Shown in pieces: positions 7,412-16,337 of a stretch of 64,000 bases of DNA (within the stretch, counting starts at the first letter, position 1; every line of letters begins with the position of its first letter). A model generated the notes under the pieces. The model ran no database searches, was not told the DNA's origin, and saw only the letters and a program-made list of their open reading frames with translations. The stretch covers positions 1 through 64,000 of the forward strand of contig NZ_JAHKPH010000011.1 of the NCBI RefSeq assembly GCF_018860385.1. The letters run 5' to 3'. Source of the DNA: Reinekea forsetii (GTDB lineage Bacteria > Pseudomonadota > Gammaproteobacteria > Pseudomonadales > Natronospirillaceae). The translations under genes were made by a program, and so were the position numbers.

Positions 7412-8083
7412 ATGTCATCACTAATATTCGACCTAGACGAGACCCTGATAGATCGAGAAGAGACAATGCGACTCTTCTTAACTAATCAATATCCCAGGTT
7501 TAAAGAGTCTATCAAAGCAACAAAGGATGAATTTGTCAGATCAGTGCTTCATCATCAGAAGAATGGATATGAGAACAAGCATACTGTGTATCAATTAGCT
7601 TGTGTCGAGCTGTTTGGTTGCGAACAGATTGCTGATGAATTATTCAATGACTTCAAAGATAAGTATGGCTTTGAAGCCGTGCTTTTCGATGGTGCTAAAG
7701 AAACTTTAGATGATTTATTTCAGAAATATTCCCTTGGTATTGTGACTAATGGCAGAGCACGATGTCAGAATGCAAAGATAGATTTTGTGGGTATCAGACA
7801 TTTATTCAAAGTTATCAAAATTTCAGAAGAATTTGGATCTAAGAAGCCTGATCCTAGTATATTTGAAGCTTGTTTGAATGAATTAGGGAGCCAAGCTTAT
7901 ACTTGTATTTGTATCGGGGACAACCCCGATAATGACCTAAAACCGGCAAGAGAACTGGGAATGAAAGTCATCTGGATTCGTAATACAAACTTTTCCATGC
8001 CTAAAGAGGTAGACGGTATTATTGATTCCATAAGCGACATACGAGAAGCAATACAACGAATCGAAACCCTAAAAAATGCCTAA
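7412..8083 (+). CDS. HAD-superfamily hydrolase (phosphatase-like)
   Basis: The 223-aa protein has the four HAD motifs: DLDET (residues 7-11, nucleophile Asp7), VTNG, KKPDP with its Lys, and GDNPDNDL. These enzymes usually dephosphorylate small metabolites; the helical cap between motifs I and II points to subclass I. The substrate is not predictable. The Shine-Dalgarno sequence is weak (AGGGCG). Lying 12 bases after the DUF7010 gene, it is probably translated from the same message. Confidence 0.85.
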   Translation: MSSLIFDLDETLIDREETMRLFLTNQYPRFKESIKATKDEFVRSVLHHQKNGYENKHTVYQLACVELFGCEQIADELFNDFKDKYGFEAVLFDGAKETLDDLFQKYSLGIVTNGRARCQNAKIDFVGIRHLFKVIKISEEFGSKKPDPSIFEACLNELGSQAYTCICIGDNPDNDLKPARELGMKVIWIRNTNFSMPKEVDGIIDSISDIREAIQRIETLKNA

Positions 8084-8157
8084 CAATCAACAGTATCGGG
8101 CTACCAACATACTTATTTTAGTCAACCTATGTAGCGCCTTTTTTCGAGGTTCTAGGC
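8078..8157 (+). other. Last, degenerate attC-like site of the array
   Basis: The left end GCCTAAC (8078-8084) is a perfect RYYYAAC overlapping the HAD stop. At the right, GGTTCTAGGC (8148-8157) looks like GTTAGGC with a two-base insertion. This is where the array seems to end. Confidence 0.45.
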
Positions 8158-8178
8158 ACAACGGGAAGCCATAATTTG

Positions 8179-8571
8179 ATGATGTCTCAGATTGATCTTA
8201 ATAAAAGAAAACCTGTTTGGGTTGCTCTGTCTGATTTGTTTTTGGATACCGATGTAACTCGGTATTATGAAAATATTGTTCGTGTTTGCGTTGAATCAGG
8301 ATACTCCCCAGAAGAGATAAGATTAATATTTATTGATGAAGTAGCACCAGCCGTATCTAAAAATTTATTCTGTGTTGCAGGGGTGTGGTCTGGTTTTGAT
8401 GAAGACTGGCTTATTGAAGAGATTATCAGCGTTATTCGACGTAATAAGTCTTTACTTGGCATTTTAAATAAGTTGGTTAGAAATATTGGAATTAAGCATT
8501 ATCTTAAAGAGCATTGGAGTGTGTTAGAGCCTAGAATTTCTGCTTTACGTGACAGCTCCTATCAACGCTAG
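8179..8571 (+). CDS. DUF7079-like protein
   Basis: The 130-aa soluble protein opens with RKPVWVALSDLFLDTD and has GVWSGFDEDWLIEEI around residues 70-85. This matches my memory of the DUF7079 group, often found next to toxins or in integrons, with no known activity. Three start codons occur in tandem (TTG 8176, ATG 8179, ATG 8182). ATG 8179 is best spaced from GGGAAG at 8163-8168. No convincing attC follows, so it may be a terminal cassette that lost its site or a native gene. Confidence 0.65.
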   Translation: MMSQIDLNKRKPVWVALSDLFLDTDVTRYYENIVRVCVESGYSPEEIRLIFIDEVAPAVSKNLFCVAGVWSGFDEDWLIEEIISVIRRNKSLLGILNKLVRNIGIKHYLKEHWSVLEPRISALRDSSYQR

Positions 8572-8577
8572 GCTCCT

Positions 8578-8640
8578 GATTTTGAACTTCCCTCGTTTTG
8601 GTGGACACCTCTAGATAACGCATCTGGAGGTCATTCCGAA
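8578..8640 (+). other. Possible insertion-sequence end remnant
   Basis: TTGAACTTCCCTCGTTTTGG followed by TGGACACCTCTAGATAACG and a CATCTGGAGGT resembles the terminal region upstream of IS3-type transposase genes. CCTCTAGAT and ATCTGGAGG also form a hairpin. No transposase gene follows, so at most this is a relic beside the array end. Confidence 0.25.
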
Positions 8641-8655
8641 AGCACTGAGTTTGGC

Positions 8656-10341
8656 TTAGGCGTCGACCGAGTTTAATAAGAACTCTCGTTGTACGCCCCA
8701 AACTAGTCCACCAAAGTGCTGCCCTTTAACATAAAGCGGGGCCGATAATTCGAATAAAACATCCCCGTTGTCTCTCAGGTAGGTTTGCAGTAAGAAGGGC
8801 TCTTGGTGGGTAGCTCGCCGTTTTTCAGTTTCATTGGCGTCGTAAATTCGCATGTGTCGGCTTTTTAAGAGATCGACATCATAGTCGCCCGTCATGGGGT
8901 TGCTGAACGGGCTGTGGTGCAAGGCCAGGTAGCCTTCTTTTGTCACGAATAGGCAATAGGCGGTTTCTTCGTGTTCATCGAACCAGCGGTCTATTTCTGC
9001 CTGGCAAACTTCAGTTAACGCCTTTCTGAAGGGTGATTCGTATTTTGCCGGTTTGGTATTGGGAATGGGTGTGAGTTTTACATTTGTCAGTTGCACACCT
9101 TGGCTGGCGAGCTCGTTGAGTTGGTTTTCTAACCAGTGTTTTCGCCGTTGTAAAATTTCTAATGCTGCTTCAAAGCGGCCTTGGCCAATATGCATTGATG
9201 ACAGGTTTTTCAGTTCTGATTCCGTTTTCATGCGCAGCAAATGTGCTAAATCAACAGCTTGTGTCATATCGTTGAATACTGACTGCCCTAGGGTTTTTAC
9301 TTCAGTGGTCTTTTCTGTGACATCGCGAGTGCGGCTTTCAAGTGCCTCCATGGTTTTTTGAACTTGAGTGAGCTCATCGGCACTTCTAGAAAAGTCTTGC
9401 AGCATGTTATCGAAACGGTCGACGGAGGATTCTACTCGCTCTCGGGTGCCATCAATTTCACCGATCATGTTTCCGGTCTCGGAAACGGTTTCGTTAACGG
9501 CTTTATTCATGTTCGATACAAGAAGGCCAATTTCATCGGCCGCTGTTTTTACTTTTGCGGCCAACTGGCGAACTTCGTCGGCAACCACAGCAAACCCTCG
9601 GCCCGATTCCCCTGCACGGGCCGCTTCTATTGCTGCGTTCAGTGCCAACATATTGGTTTGTTCTGAAAAGCCTTGCACGGTTTCTAAAATGGTTGCGATG
9701 TTGTGAGCGCTGCTTTGTAAATCTGTGACCGTGGCACCGTATTGTGTGACTTGCGTCGAAATGGCCGATATTTGCTCAGAGACGGTTTTCATGTCGGCTA
9801 GGGTTTCTCGTGCTTCGTTCACGTTCTTGCTGTTCGTTTCTGAGATTGAGCCAGTCCAGCCCGTAGCTTCTTCGATGGCGCTGCGGTTAATGTGGCTGAC
9901 GGCTTCTATCTCAGTCGACAATTCTTCTTGACGCTGTGCGTGGTCAGTGGCCACCGTTACAATTTTTCCCATTTGGGCGGAGAGAATAGCCGTACTGATA
10001 GCACCCTGTTGTAAAGCTTCAAATACCGTTCTTAAACGTGTGAGCAATTGCTTAATGTTTGGCAACAACGCCGAGTCATGTGCGGACTGTGGCGGTGGCG
10101 GTTCTGCACCTAAGGACCCATTTTCTGAAGCTAAATCGGCCAGAAATTCAGCCAGCCCAGTAGCCGGGTAGCGGCGGCTTAGCCACCATAGCCCAGCAAG
10201 AATAGCCAATAACAAAGTATTCAACACCCAAGGCCAAACAGCGCTGGATGCAAGAATGAGCAGTGCCACGTAATTGCTGGCGGGCCATAGGAACCAAGCT
10301 GATGAAAGCGGTGTACGAGTGAGAAGTGCCAACGGGTTCAT
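8656..10341 (-). CDS. Methyl-accepting chemotaxis protein with C-terminal sensor domain
   Basis: The 561-aa receptor has two closely spaced membrane segments near the N-terminus (about residues 18-55) with almost no periplasmic loop. A long coiled-coil signalling domain follows, with the invariant tip [28 protein letters not shown]. After the coiled coil is a C-terminal domain of about 140 residues ([53 protein letters not shown]) of the Cache/PAS-like kind seen at the C-terminus of some chemoreceptors. This suggests cytoplasmic sensing. It is a single gene transcribed leftward. Confidence 0.85.
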   Translation of the reverse strand: MNPLALLTRTPLSSAWFLWPASNYVALLILASSAVWPWVLNTLLLAILAGLWWLSRRYPATGLAEFLADLASENGSLGAEPPPPQSAHDSALLPNIKQLLTRLRTVFEALQQGAISTAILSAQMGKIVTVATDHAQRQEELSTEIEAVSHINRSAIEEATGWTGSISETNSKNVNEARETLADMKTVSEQISAISTQVTQYGATVTDLQSSAHNIATILETVQGFSEQTNMLALNAAIEAARAGESGRGFAVVADEVRQLAAKVKTAADEIGLLVSNMNKAVNETVSETGNMIGEIDGTRERVESSVDRFDNMLQDFSRSADELTQVQKTMEALESRTRDVTEKTTEVKTLGQSVFNDMTQAVDLAHLLRMKTESELKNLSSMHIGQGRFEAALEILQRRKHWLENQLNELASQGVQLTNVKLTPIPNTKPAKYESPFRKALTEVCQAEIDRWFDEHEETAYCLFVTKEGYLALHHSPFSNPMTGDYDVDLLKSRHMRIYDANETEKRRATHQEPFLLQTYLRDNGDVLFELSAPLYVKGQHFGGLVWGVQREFLLNSVDA

Positions 10342-10856
10342 ACTTGAAAGAATCCTTGTTGCAATAAAAAGGTGTTATTTCTAGTTTAGACCGTGGCAGA
10401 GGCTTAGCCACCCATATTTTAACTACGAAATTGACGACTTTATAGAATTAGATAGCGCTCAGCTGAGCAATACACTAACGGCAAGCGTTTTGAATGGTCA
10501 GAATTCGGGTGCGTTGTCGCATGCGGGACATCCGTGGTTGACCAAAGCCGTCGTCCTAATTGAGGTTGTTCCATGAAGTTGTTACTCATTACCATACTTG
10601 CCAGTTCGGTTGTCGTACTTACCGTCTGTTGCGGCGGGCGCACGTCTGTAAAATCCAAAATTTAAACCAAATACCTTAATTTAGGTTGCTTTCAAAGCAC
10701 GGCTATCTCTATAAAACGGCTAACAGATCAATAGTCAAACCGTTGTACTGCCAAATACTTAAGGGTAAATTATAGCGAGGAAGTGTCTTAAAATCTGTGG
10801 GAAGTCCAATATGGGTCGGATGTGTTTATAAAAACAGTGAATCACATAGGATGCTT
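10342..10856. other. Intergenic stretch, mostly empty
   Basis: 515 bases between the chemoreceptor and the methyltransferase. Apart from a possible 30-codon gene at 10573, I see no tRNA, attC, repeat or strong terminator. The 72-codon minus-strand frame at 10440-10658 has no ribosome-binding site and an unlikely composition. Confidence 0.4.
10573..10665 (+). CDS. Possible 30-aa lipoprotein-like peptide
   Basis: ATG 10573 has GAGG about eight bases upstream. The peptide is a basic start (MK), a hydrophobic core (LLLITILASSVVVLTV) and CCGGRTSVKSKI. It looks like a lipoprotein signal with a lipobox near LTVC and a very short tail. Such a small frame may be chance. There is no neighbour to support it. 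Confidence 0.28.
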   Translation: MKLLLITILASSVVVLTVCCGGRTSVKSKI

Positions 10857-11597
10857 ATGGAGTATTTTACGTTAGATGAAGCGGCCATTCGGTACGATTT
10901 TTATCGGCCAAAGGTGCATGGAATTGTTAAAGATTGGCTTATTCAGGCCGGGGTAGAGTTAAAGTTTGAAAATGTTGTTGATATAGCCTGCGGAACCGGC
11001 GATTCAACGGTGCCACTGTTGGAGTTTGGTAAAAACGTAGTCGGAATAGACCAATCAAAAAGCATGCTTAAAAAGGCAAAGGAAAAAGGTTTAACGGTTA
11101 AGCAAGCTGGCTTTGAAGAAGCTTATCAATTGGGACCGTTCGATCTTATAAGTACCTGCATGGCTTTTCATTGGTTTGATTTTAATGATGCACTTGCGGC
11201 CTATAAAAAAGCTTCAAGCTCTAACGCTATCTGGTTGATTTACAATTTTACTTTTGGTGGAAGTGCTCAAAGTAATGAGTTCAATGAGTGGTATGTAGGT
11301 GAATACATGCGTGATTATCCCTCACCGCCTAGAAATAAACAAATAGCGAATTTTGACGGCGTAGAAGGGCTTCAGTTGCTATCTAAAAGTAATGGGGTAG
11401 TGCCTATTGTGCTTTCACGAAACGAACTTGTTAAATATTTAACTACTCAGTCTAATATAGAAGCAAAAGTAAAGTCTGGATTAAGTTATGCTCAGATTGA
11501 AAGTGATCTTGAGCAGCAGCTTAATCGCTTTGAGCTCGATACTGAATTTCGATACAACTTTACTTACGATATCTACCAGTATCAGGGGAATGAGTAA
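10857..11597 (+). CDS. Class I SAM-dependent methyltransferase
   Basis: The protein of about 246 aa has motif I VVDIACGTGDST, the acidic end of strand 2 (VVGIDQS) and DLISTCMAFHWFDF, the usual SAM-binding Rossmann pattern. The HWF segment recalls trans-aconitate or ubiquinone/menaquinone-type methyltransferases, but the substrate is unknown. I start at ATG 10857, six bases after AGG. ATG 10851 and an upstream GTG at 10797 are alternatives. It is a stand-alone gene. Confidence 0.8.
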   Translation: MEYFTLDEAAIRYDFYRPKVHGIVKDWLIQAGVELKFENVVDIACGTGDSTVPLLEFGKNVVGIDQSKSMLKKAKEKGLTVKQAGFEEAYQLGPFDLISTCMAFHWFDFNDALAAYKKASSSNAIWLIYNFTFGGSAQSNEFNEWYVGEYMRDYPSPPRNKQIANFDGVEGLQLLSKSNGVVPIVLSRNELVKYLTTQSNIEAKVKSGLSYAQIESDLEQQLNRFELDTEFRYNFTYDIYQYQGNE

Positions 11598-11792
11598 GCC
11601 TCAACAAGTTTTAATATAGATTTGAGTAAGCGATTGAAGATGGTTAACTTTTTTGCCCGTTGCTTAACTATTTATGCTTTGGCGAGACATTTTAAAAAGT
11701 ACAACCAAGCGCAATATTGAAGGTTGGCTTAGTAATTTTAAAATTAAGTTGCTAAGCCAGCTCTAGGTTACATCAACCACTTAAGGGGCACT

Positions 11793-12353
11793 ATGAAAAT
11801 ATACTTCACCTACACGAGAAAGCAACGCTCTTCTGCATTGTTACTTATGGTCAATGCCTGTGTGTTGTTGCTAATGTACTTAGCCGCCCATCAATACCTT
11901 CCAAACTTAACTACAGACACAAGCGCCTTGGAAGAGCTTTTCGGCATTTTAGATATCGCTATTTGGGTGGTCGAGGCTATTTTGATTGCTTTAGCGCTAT
12001 GGTTTTGGTTTGAAAACAAAGCCGTTCAGGTACGCGTTACTGAAACCTCATTGTTTTACAATGACCCTACCTTCAATGATGTGAGCTGGGAGGTTGCTGT
12101 TGCAGATATAGTCGAATTAAAACAGACCACTGATAGCAGGCAAGATTACACAACTAATTTAATAGTGCTAAAAAATGGCGAGCAAAAGCAACTGATGTAC
12201 GGTAATTACCGAGGTTTTGATCGACGTGCATTTTTCGATGCACTGTTATCAGCGAATTCGAATATTTCGGTGCCAGAAAGTGTTTACCGCTACGCAATAC
12301 AAAGGCCTTTATGGGCTACGCGTATCAGAAAGAAATTGGGTTTGAAGCATTGA
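11793..12353 (+). CDS. Hypothetical membrane protein with PH-like domain
   Basis: The 186-aa protein has two membrane helices (about residues 14-34 and 50-70) and a cytosolic beta-rich part (VQVRVTETSLFYNDPTFNDVSWEVAVADIVELKQTT). That part has the alternating pattern of bacterial PH-like or YcxB-like domains and is followed by a basic C-terminus. Function unknown. ATG 11793 follows AAGGGG at 11781-11786. It stands alone between a methyltransferase and a tRNA gene. Confidence 0.65.
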   Translation: MKIYFTYTRKQRSSALLLMVNACVLLLMYLAAHQYLPNLTTDTSALEELFGILDIAIWVVEAILIALALWFWFENKAVQVRVTETSLFYNDPTFNDVSWEVAVADIVELKQTTDSRQDYTTNLIVLKNGEQKQLMYGNYRGFDRRAFFDALLSANSNISVPESVYRYAIQRPLWATRIRKKLGLKH

Positions 12354-12431
12354 ACAATAGGCACTAGGTGCTTGAATTTTTTAAAAAAGGGAGTTTTGTA
12401 TAAATCACTACTAGAAGACTCTAGTAAGAGA

Positions 12432-12516
<85 letters not shown>

Positions 12517-12580
12517 ACGTCGATGAGGTGCGCATATTAAGTAGAAAACTTATATAAATCAAGAGCTTATTTAAATTATT

Positions 12581-14530
12581 TTACTGAATTGTGATTTTTT
12601 TGTGTTTTAACCAGTCTTCAGCCTCTTCTATGGGCTTTGGCTTGGCATAGACAAAGCCTTGAATCGAGTGGCATCCAAGCTTGTCGATCAGTGTTAGCTC
12701 TTCTTCTGTCTCAATGCCCTCGGCCACTACTTTAATATCTAAGTTGCTGCACATTTCGACAATACTGCGTACTACGGTCTGTTGCTTCTCCGATTCGCGA
12801 ATATTGGCTATAAAGCTTCGGTCTAGCTTTAAAATTTGGAACGGCCACTGGGGCAGCCGCGACAAGTTGGCGTATCCGGTGCCAAAATCATCCAAGACTA
12901 AGGTAATGCCCAGCTCCCGAATTTCATGTAACAGCCTTAAAAACTCACTGTTGTTTTCGGGTAGGCGATGTTCAGTCAGTTCGAGCTCGATGTATTCAAA
13001 AACCCTTGGTTCGCGTGCTTGCCACTGGTATAGATGGTCTAGCAATGTCGAGTTGATCGTTTGCAAGCTTAAGTTTACGGCCAGATTCAGCGGTTCGTTG
13101 CCTTCCGATATCCATTCTTGTAACAAAGACAGGGCATATTCGAGAATGTATAAATCTACATGCCGAATTAAACCATTGCTTTCCGCTAACGATATAAACG
13201 TGCCTGGGTACTGTATCTCGCCGTTGTTGGTTTGAATGCGGGCTAAGCACTCCAATGCTTCTATTTGGTTGGTGGTGCAATCTATTCGAGGTTGAACGTG
13301 AACTATAAAGGCTTCATCGGCGATGGCTTGGCGCAACATCTGCTCTTTATTTAAGCGCCGCTCAGCTTGGCCTTCATAGCTGTCTTTGTACCAATGAATC
13401 TGATTCCGGCCGAGCTTTTTAGCGTTAAAAAGCGCAATACTGGCATTCTGCTCGATTTCTTCAAGGGTGCTGCCGTGAATGGGCATTTGTGCGGCCCCTA
13501 TCGACGTAGTAAAGCTATACTGACCTTCTTGTAGGCTAATTGGCTGCTTTAATAACTCAAATAAGCGTTCAATTGATTGAGTCATTTCATCGTGCTCTGG
13601 CCATATAGCGACAAATTCATCGGCGCCTAAGCGTGCTAAAAATGCGCCTTTTGGGCTCGATTCTTTTATACGATTAGCGACCGTTTTAAGCAGTACATCA
13701 CCCGTGTCTTTGCCCAGCGAGTCATTGATGACTTTAAAATGATCAAGATCAACGTGTAAGCACAATGGGTTTAAATCATCCCACTTATCGACTTTAAATT
13801 GGCTTTTTAGCGCTTGCTGGTTGGCAAAGCCAGTCAGAACATCGATGCCTTGGCTATGAGATTGGCTGTCGAGTTTGTACACAGAAATATCGACCGCTAA
13901 GCCTAATACGCCAACAACGTTGCCATCTTCGCCCAGCAAAGCGTAACGCTCAATTTTAACCCAGCGAGGTGGCTGCCCGGTTATTTCAAGCTTTAACTCT
14001 AGAATATGTGCTTTGTGATCTGAGAGTACTTGTTGATCGGCGGCCTGAAAGGCATTTGCAAGCGATTGATTAAGAAGGTCGGCATCGGTTTTTCCGATAG
14101 GGTCTACATTGTTGCACCACTGGCTCACAAACGCTTTATTGGTTACAAGGTACCGGCCGAAACGGTCTTTAAGCCAAATGGGGTAGGGGAGGTTTTGAGA
14201 AAGAGATTGTAACAGTATGTGGTCTTCTCGAAGCTGTTTGGAAGAATCGAGCATGTCTTTGGCTTGAATTATGGCGTTTTGAATGTGCTTTTGATCATTT
14301 TGAGCCAACTTCAGCGACAAAGATGCAAAGAGACGGAAAGCAATCGCCATAAGTGCAACGCTTAAAAACAGCATAATGACAGCAAACATGGTGCTGGCCA
14401 TACCGTAATCGGTGTTAAAGAACCAAAAACCACCCAGCAATAAAAAGCCTGAGCTAAATCCAACGCCAATTAAGGCGAATAACGTTTTTTGATATGGGTT
14501 TACAATTTTACGTTGTTTAGCGTCAGGCAT
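12581..14530 (-). CDS. PAS-GGDEF-EAL protein, probable c-di-GMP phosphodiesterase
   Basis: From ATG 14530 (AGAGAAAG upstream; TTG 14548 is an alternative) the protein has 649 residues. It has two membrane segments near the N-terminus, a PAS domain (YPIWLKDRFGRYLVTNKAF), a GGDEF domain with GADEF in place of GGDEF and no RxxD inhibitory site, and an EAL domain. In the EAL motif the sequence is ECLARI instead of EALLRW, but NLS, ELTE, DDFGTGY, KLDRSFI, AEGIE and QGF are intact. Cyclase activity is doubtful and hydrolysis of c-di-GMP is more likely. Confidence 0.85.
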   Translation of the reverse strand: MPDAKQRKIVNPYQKTLFALIGVGFSSGFLLLGGFWFFNTDYGMASTMFAVIMLFLSVALMAIAFRLFASLSLKLAQNDQKHIQNAIIQAKDMLDSSKQLREDHILLQSLSQNLPYPIWLKDRFGRYLVTNKAFVSQWCNNVDPIGKTDADLLNQSLANAFQAADQQVLSDHKAHILELKLEITGQPPRWVKIERYALLGEDGNVVGVLGLAVDISVYKLDSQSHSQGIDVLTGFANQQALKSQFKVDKWDDLNPLCLHVDLDHFKVINDSLGKDTGDVLLKTVANRIKESSPKGAFLARLGADEFVAIWPEHDEMTQSIERLFELLKQPISLQEGQYSFTTSIGAAQMPIHGSTLEEIEQNASIALFNAKKLGRNQIHWYKDSYEGQAERRLNKEQMLRQAIADEAFIVHVQPRIDCTTNQIEALECLARIQTNNGEIQYPGTFISLAESNGLIRHVDLYILEYALSLLQEWISEGNEPLNLAVNLSLQTINSTLLDHLYQWQAREPRVFEYIELELTEHRLPENNSEFLRLLHEIRELGITLVLDDFGTGYANLSRLPQWPFQILKLDRSFIANIRESEKQQTVVRSIVEMCSNLDIKVVAEGIETEEELTLIDKLGCHSIQGFVYAKPKPIEEAEDWLKHKKITIQ

Positions 14531-14570
14531 TGCTTTCTCTACAATCAATGAATGGTATCGAAAAATGAGA

Positions 14571-16226
14571 TTACTTTATTCGCTTGTACTTCATGCGCTT
14601 AGGCCCTTCATTGCCATGGCGTTTGCGGTAATCTGCATCGTACTCGCTAAAGTTACCTTCAAAGAATACGGTTTGTGAATCACCTTCGAATGCCAATATA
14701 TGGGTCGCAATTCGATCTAAGAACCAACGGTCATGCGAGATCACTACAGCGACACCGGGGAAGGCTAAAATAGCTTCTTCTAGGGCACGCAGTGTTTCAA
14801 CGTCTAAGTCGTTGGTCGGCTCATCGAGCAGAATTACGTTCCCGCCTTCTTTTAATAGCTTGGCTAAGAATAGGCGATTTCGTTCCCCACCGGAGAGATT
14901 TTTTACAAATTTTTGCTGGTCGCCGCCTTTAAAGTTGAAGCGCCCTAAATAGGCTCTAGAGGAAGTCTCATAGGTACCAATGGTGATGTTATCTAAACCG
15001 TCTGACACTTCTTCCCAAACGGTGTTCTCACCATTCAGCTCGCGCATTTGGCCAACAAAGGCGGTTTTAACGGTTTCGCCAATCTTGATGGTGCCTTTGT
15101 CAGGCTGCTCACTGCCAGATATCATCTTGAATAGTGTCGATTTACCCGCGCCGTTGCCGCCAACAATACCGACAATAGCACCAGGTGGAATCACAAAATT
15201 GAGGTCATCGTACAGAACACGACCATCAAAAGATTTTGCAATCCCTTCGGCTTCGATCACGATGTCACCCAAGCGAGGCCCCGGAGGAATATACATTTCG
15301 TTGGTTTCGTTTCGCGTTTGAAACTCTTGAGAGTTCATTTGCTCAAACTGCTTTAAACGTGCCTTAGATTTAGACTGACGACCTTTACTGCCTTGGCGTA
15401 CCCACTCAAGCTCGGCCTTAATGGCTTTCTCATGGGAAGCCTGTTGTTTAGACTCCATTTGCAAGCGCTGCTCTTTGTTCTCAAGCCACTGGCTGTAGTT
15501 ACCTTCAAATGGAATGCCGTGTCCACGGTCGAGTTCAAGAATCCAGCCGGCTACGTTGTCTAAGAAATAACGGTCATGGGTAATGGCCACCACGGTGCCC
15601 GTAAACTCATGCAAAAAGCGCTCTAACCAAGCCACCGATTCCGCATCCAAGTGGTTGGTTGGCTCATCCAGTAACAACATATCGGGGTTAGATAGCAGTA
15701 ATCGGCACAGCGCGACTCGGCGGCGTTCACCACCGGATAAGTTCTTAACGCTGGCATCCCAATCGGGAAGGCGTAGAGCATCTGCGGCAATTTCCATGCG
15801 CGTTTCGGCATTGTGACCGTCTGATGCATTAATGATGTTCTCTAATTCTTGCTGGCGAGCGGCGAGCTTGTCGAAATCGGCATCGGGTTCTGCATAAGCG
15901 GCATAGACGGCGTCTAACTCAGCTTGCGCATTTTTAACCTGATCCATCGATTCTTCGACAACTTCGCGAACGGTTTTTGAATCATCTAGCTCGGGCTCTT
16001 GGGGTAGGTAGCCAATGTTTAAGCCTGGCTGTGGGCGCGCTTCACCAATGATGTCAGTGTCTAGGCCGGCCATAATGCGTAATAAAGTAGACTTACCGGA
16101 GCCGTTGAGACCTAAAACCCCGATTTTTGCACCCGGGAAAAAAGAAAGTGAAATGTCTTTTAGTATTTGTCGCTTCGGTGGAACGATTTTACCGACACGA
16201 TTCATAGTAAATACATATTGAGCCAC
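14571..16226 (-). CDS. ettA: Energy-dependent translational throttle protein EttA (ABC-F)
   Basis: Two ABC domains in one chain carry Walker A GLNGSGKST and GGNGAGKST, signatures LSGGERRR and LSGGERNR, and LLLDEPTNHLD and ILLDEPTNDLD. The inter-domain arm (RQGSKGRQSKSKARLKQFE) and the start AQYVFTMNRVGKIVPPKR are diagnostic of EttA, which binds the ribosomal E site and gates the first elongation step according to the ATP:ADP ratio. I place the start at GTG 16226 because it has GAGG eight bases upstream and matches the E. coli N-terminus. That gives 551 aa. Confidence 0.95.
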   Translation of the reverse strand: MAQYVFTMNRVGKIVPPKRQILKDISLSFFPGAKIGVLGLNGSGKSTLLRIMAGLDTDIIGEARPQPGLNIGYLPQEPELDDSKTVREVVEESMDQVKNAQAELDAVYAAYAEPDADFDKLAARQQELENIINASDGHNAETRMEIAADALRLPDWDASVKNLSGGERRRVALCRLLLSNPDMLLLDEPTNHLDAESVAWLERFLHEFTGTVVAITHDRYFLDNVAGWILELDRGHGIPFEGNYSQWLENKEQRLQMESKQQASHEKAIKAELEWVRQGSKGRQSKSKARLKQFEQMNSQEFQTRNETNEMYIPPGPRLGDIVIEAEGIAKSFDGRVLYDDLNFVIPPGAIVGIVGGNGAGKSTLFKMISGSEQPDKGTIKIGETVKTAFVGQMRELNGENTVWEEVSDGLDNITIGTYETSSRAYLGRFNFKGGDQQKFVKNLSGGERNRLFLAKLLKEGGNVILLDEPTNDLDVETLRALEEAILAFPGVAVVISHDRWFLDRIATHILAFEGDSQTVFFEGNFSEYDADYRKRHGNEGPKRMKYKRIK

Positions 16227-16337
16227 GGAAATTGCCTCGTTAACTGTGGTTGATGCAATGTTGATCAACGCATGGGTTTAAGAATCAATGCAGTTTAAAG
16301 GGCTTCGAGGCAGATTTCATCCTTCGTGAACAAAAAC

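Larger units (their letters stand above)
1..8160 (+). mobile_element. Distal part of a chromosomal integron gene-cassette array
   Basis: About thirteen short genes all read rightward. Most are followed closely by a 55-115 bp imperfect palindrome with a RYYYAAC-like left end and a GTTRRRY-like right end, the layout of integron attC sites. In such arrays the integrase and attI lie 5' of the first cassette, so they should be left of the window. The last clear left-end motif is GCCTAAC at 8078-8084, and ordinary chromosomal genes begin by 8656. Several cassettes are visibly broken, as expected for old, rarely expressed distal cassettes. Confidence 0.9.

Noticed and set aside
1-8160. CRISPR array as the source of the regular repeats
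   Set aside because: The repeats are variable palindromes between coding cassettes, not identical short repeats with uniform spacers.
9053-10171. Several plus-strand frames inside the chemoreceptor gene
   Set aside because: They are shadows of the minus-strand coding sequence, with no ribosome sites.
10440-10658. 72-codon minus-strand frame
   Set aside because: No start signal, low-complexity composition, and it overlaps the better small plus-strand candidate.
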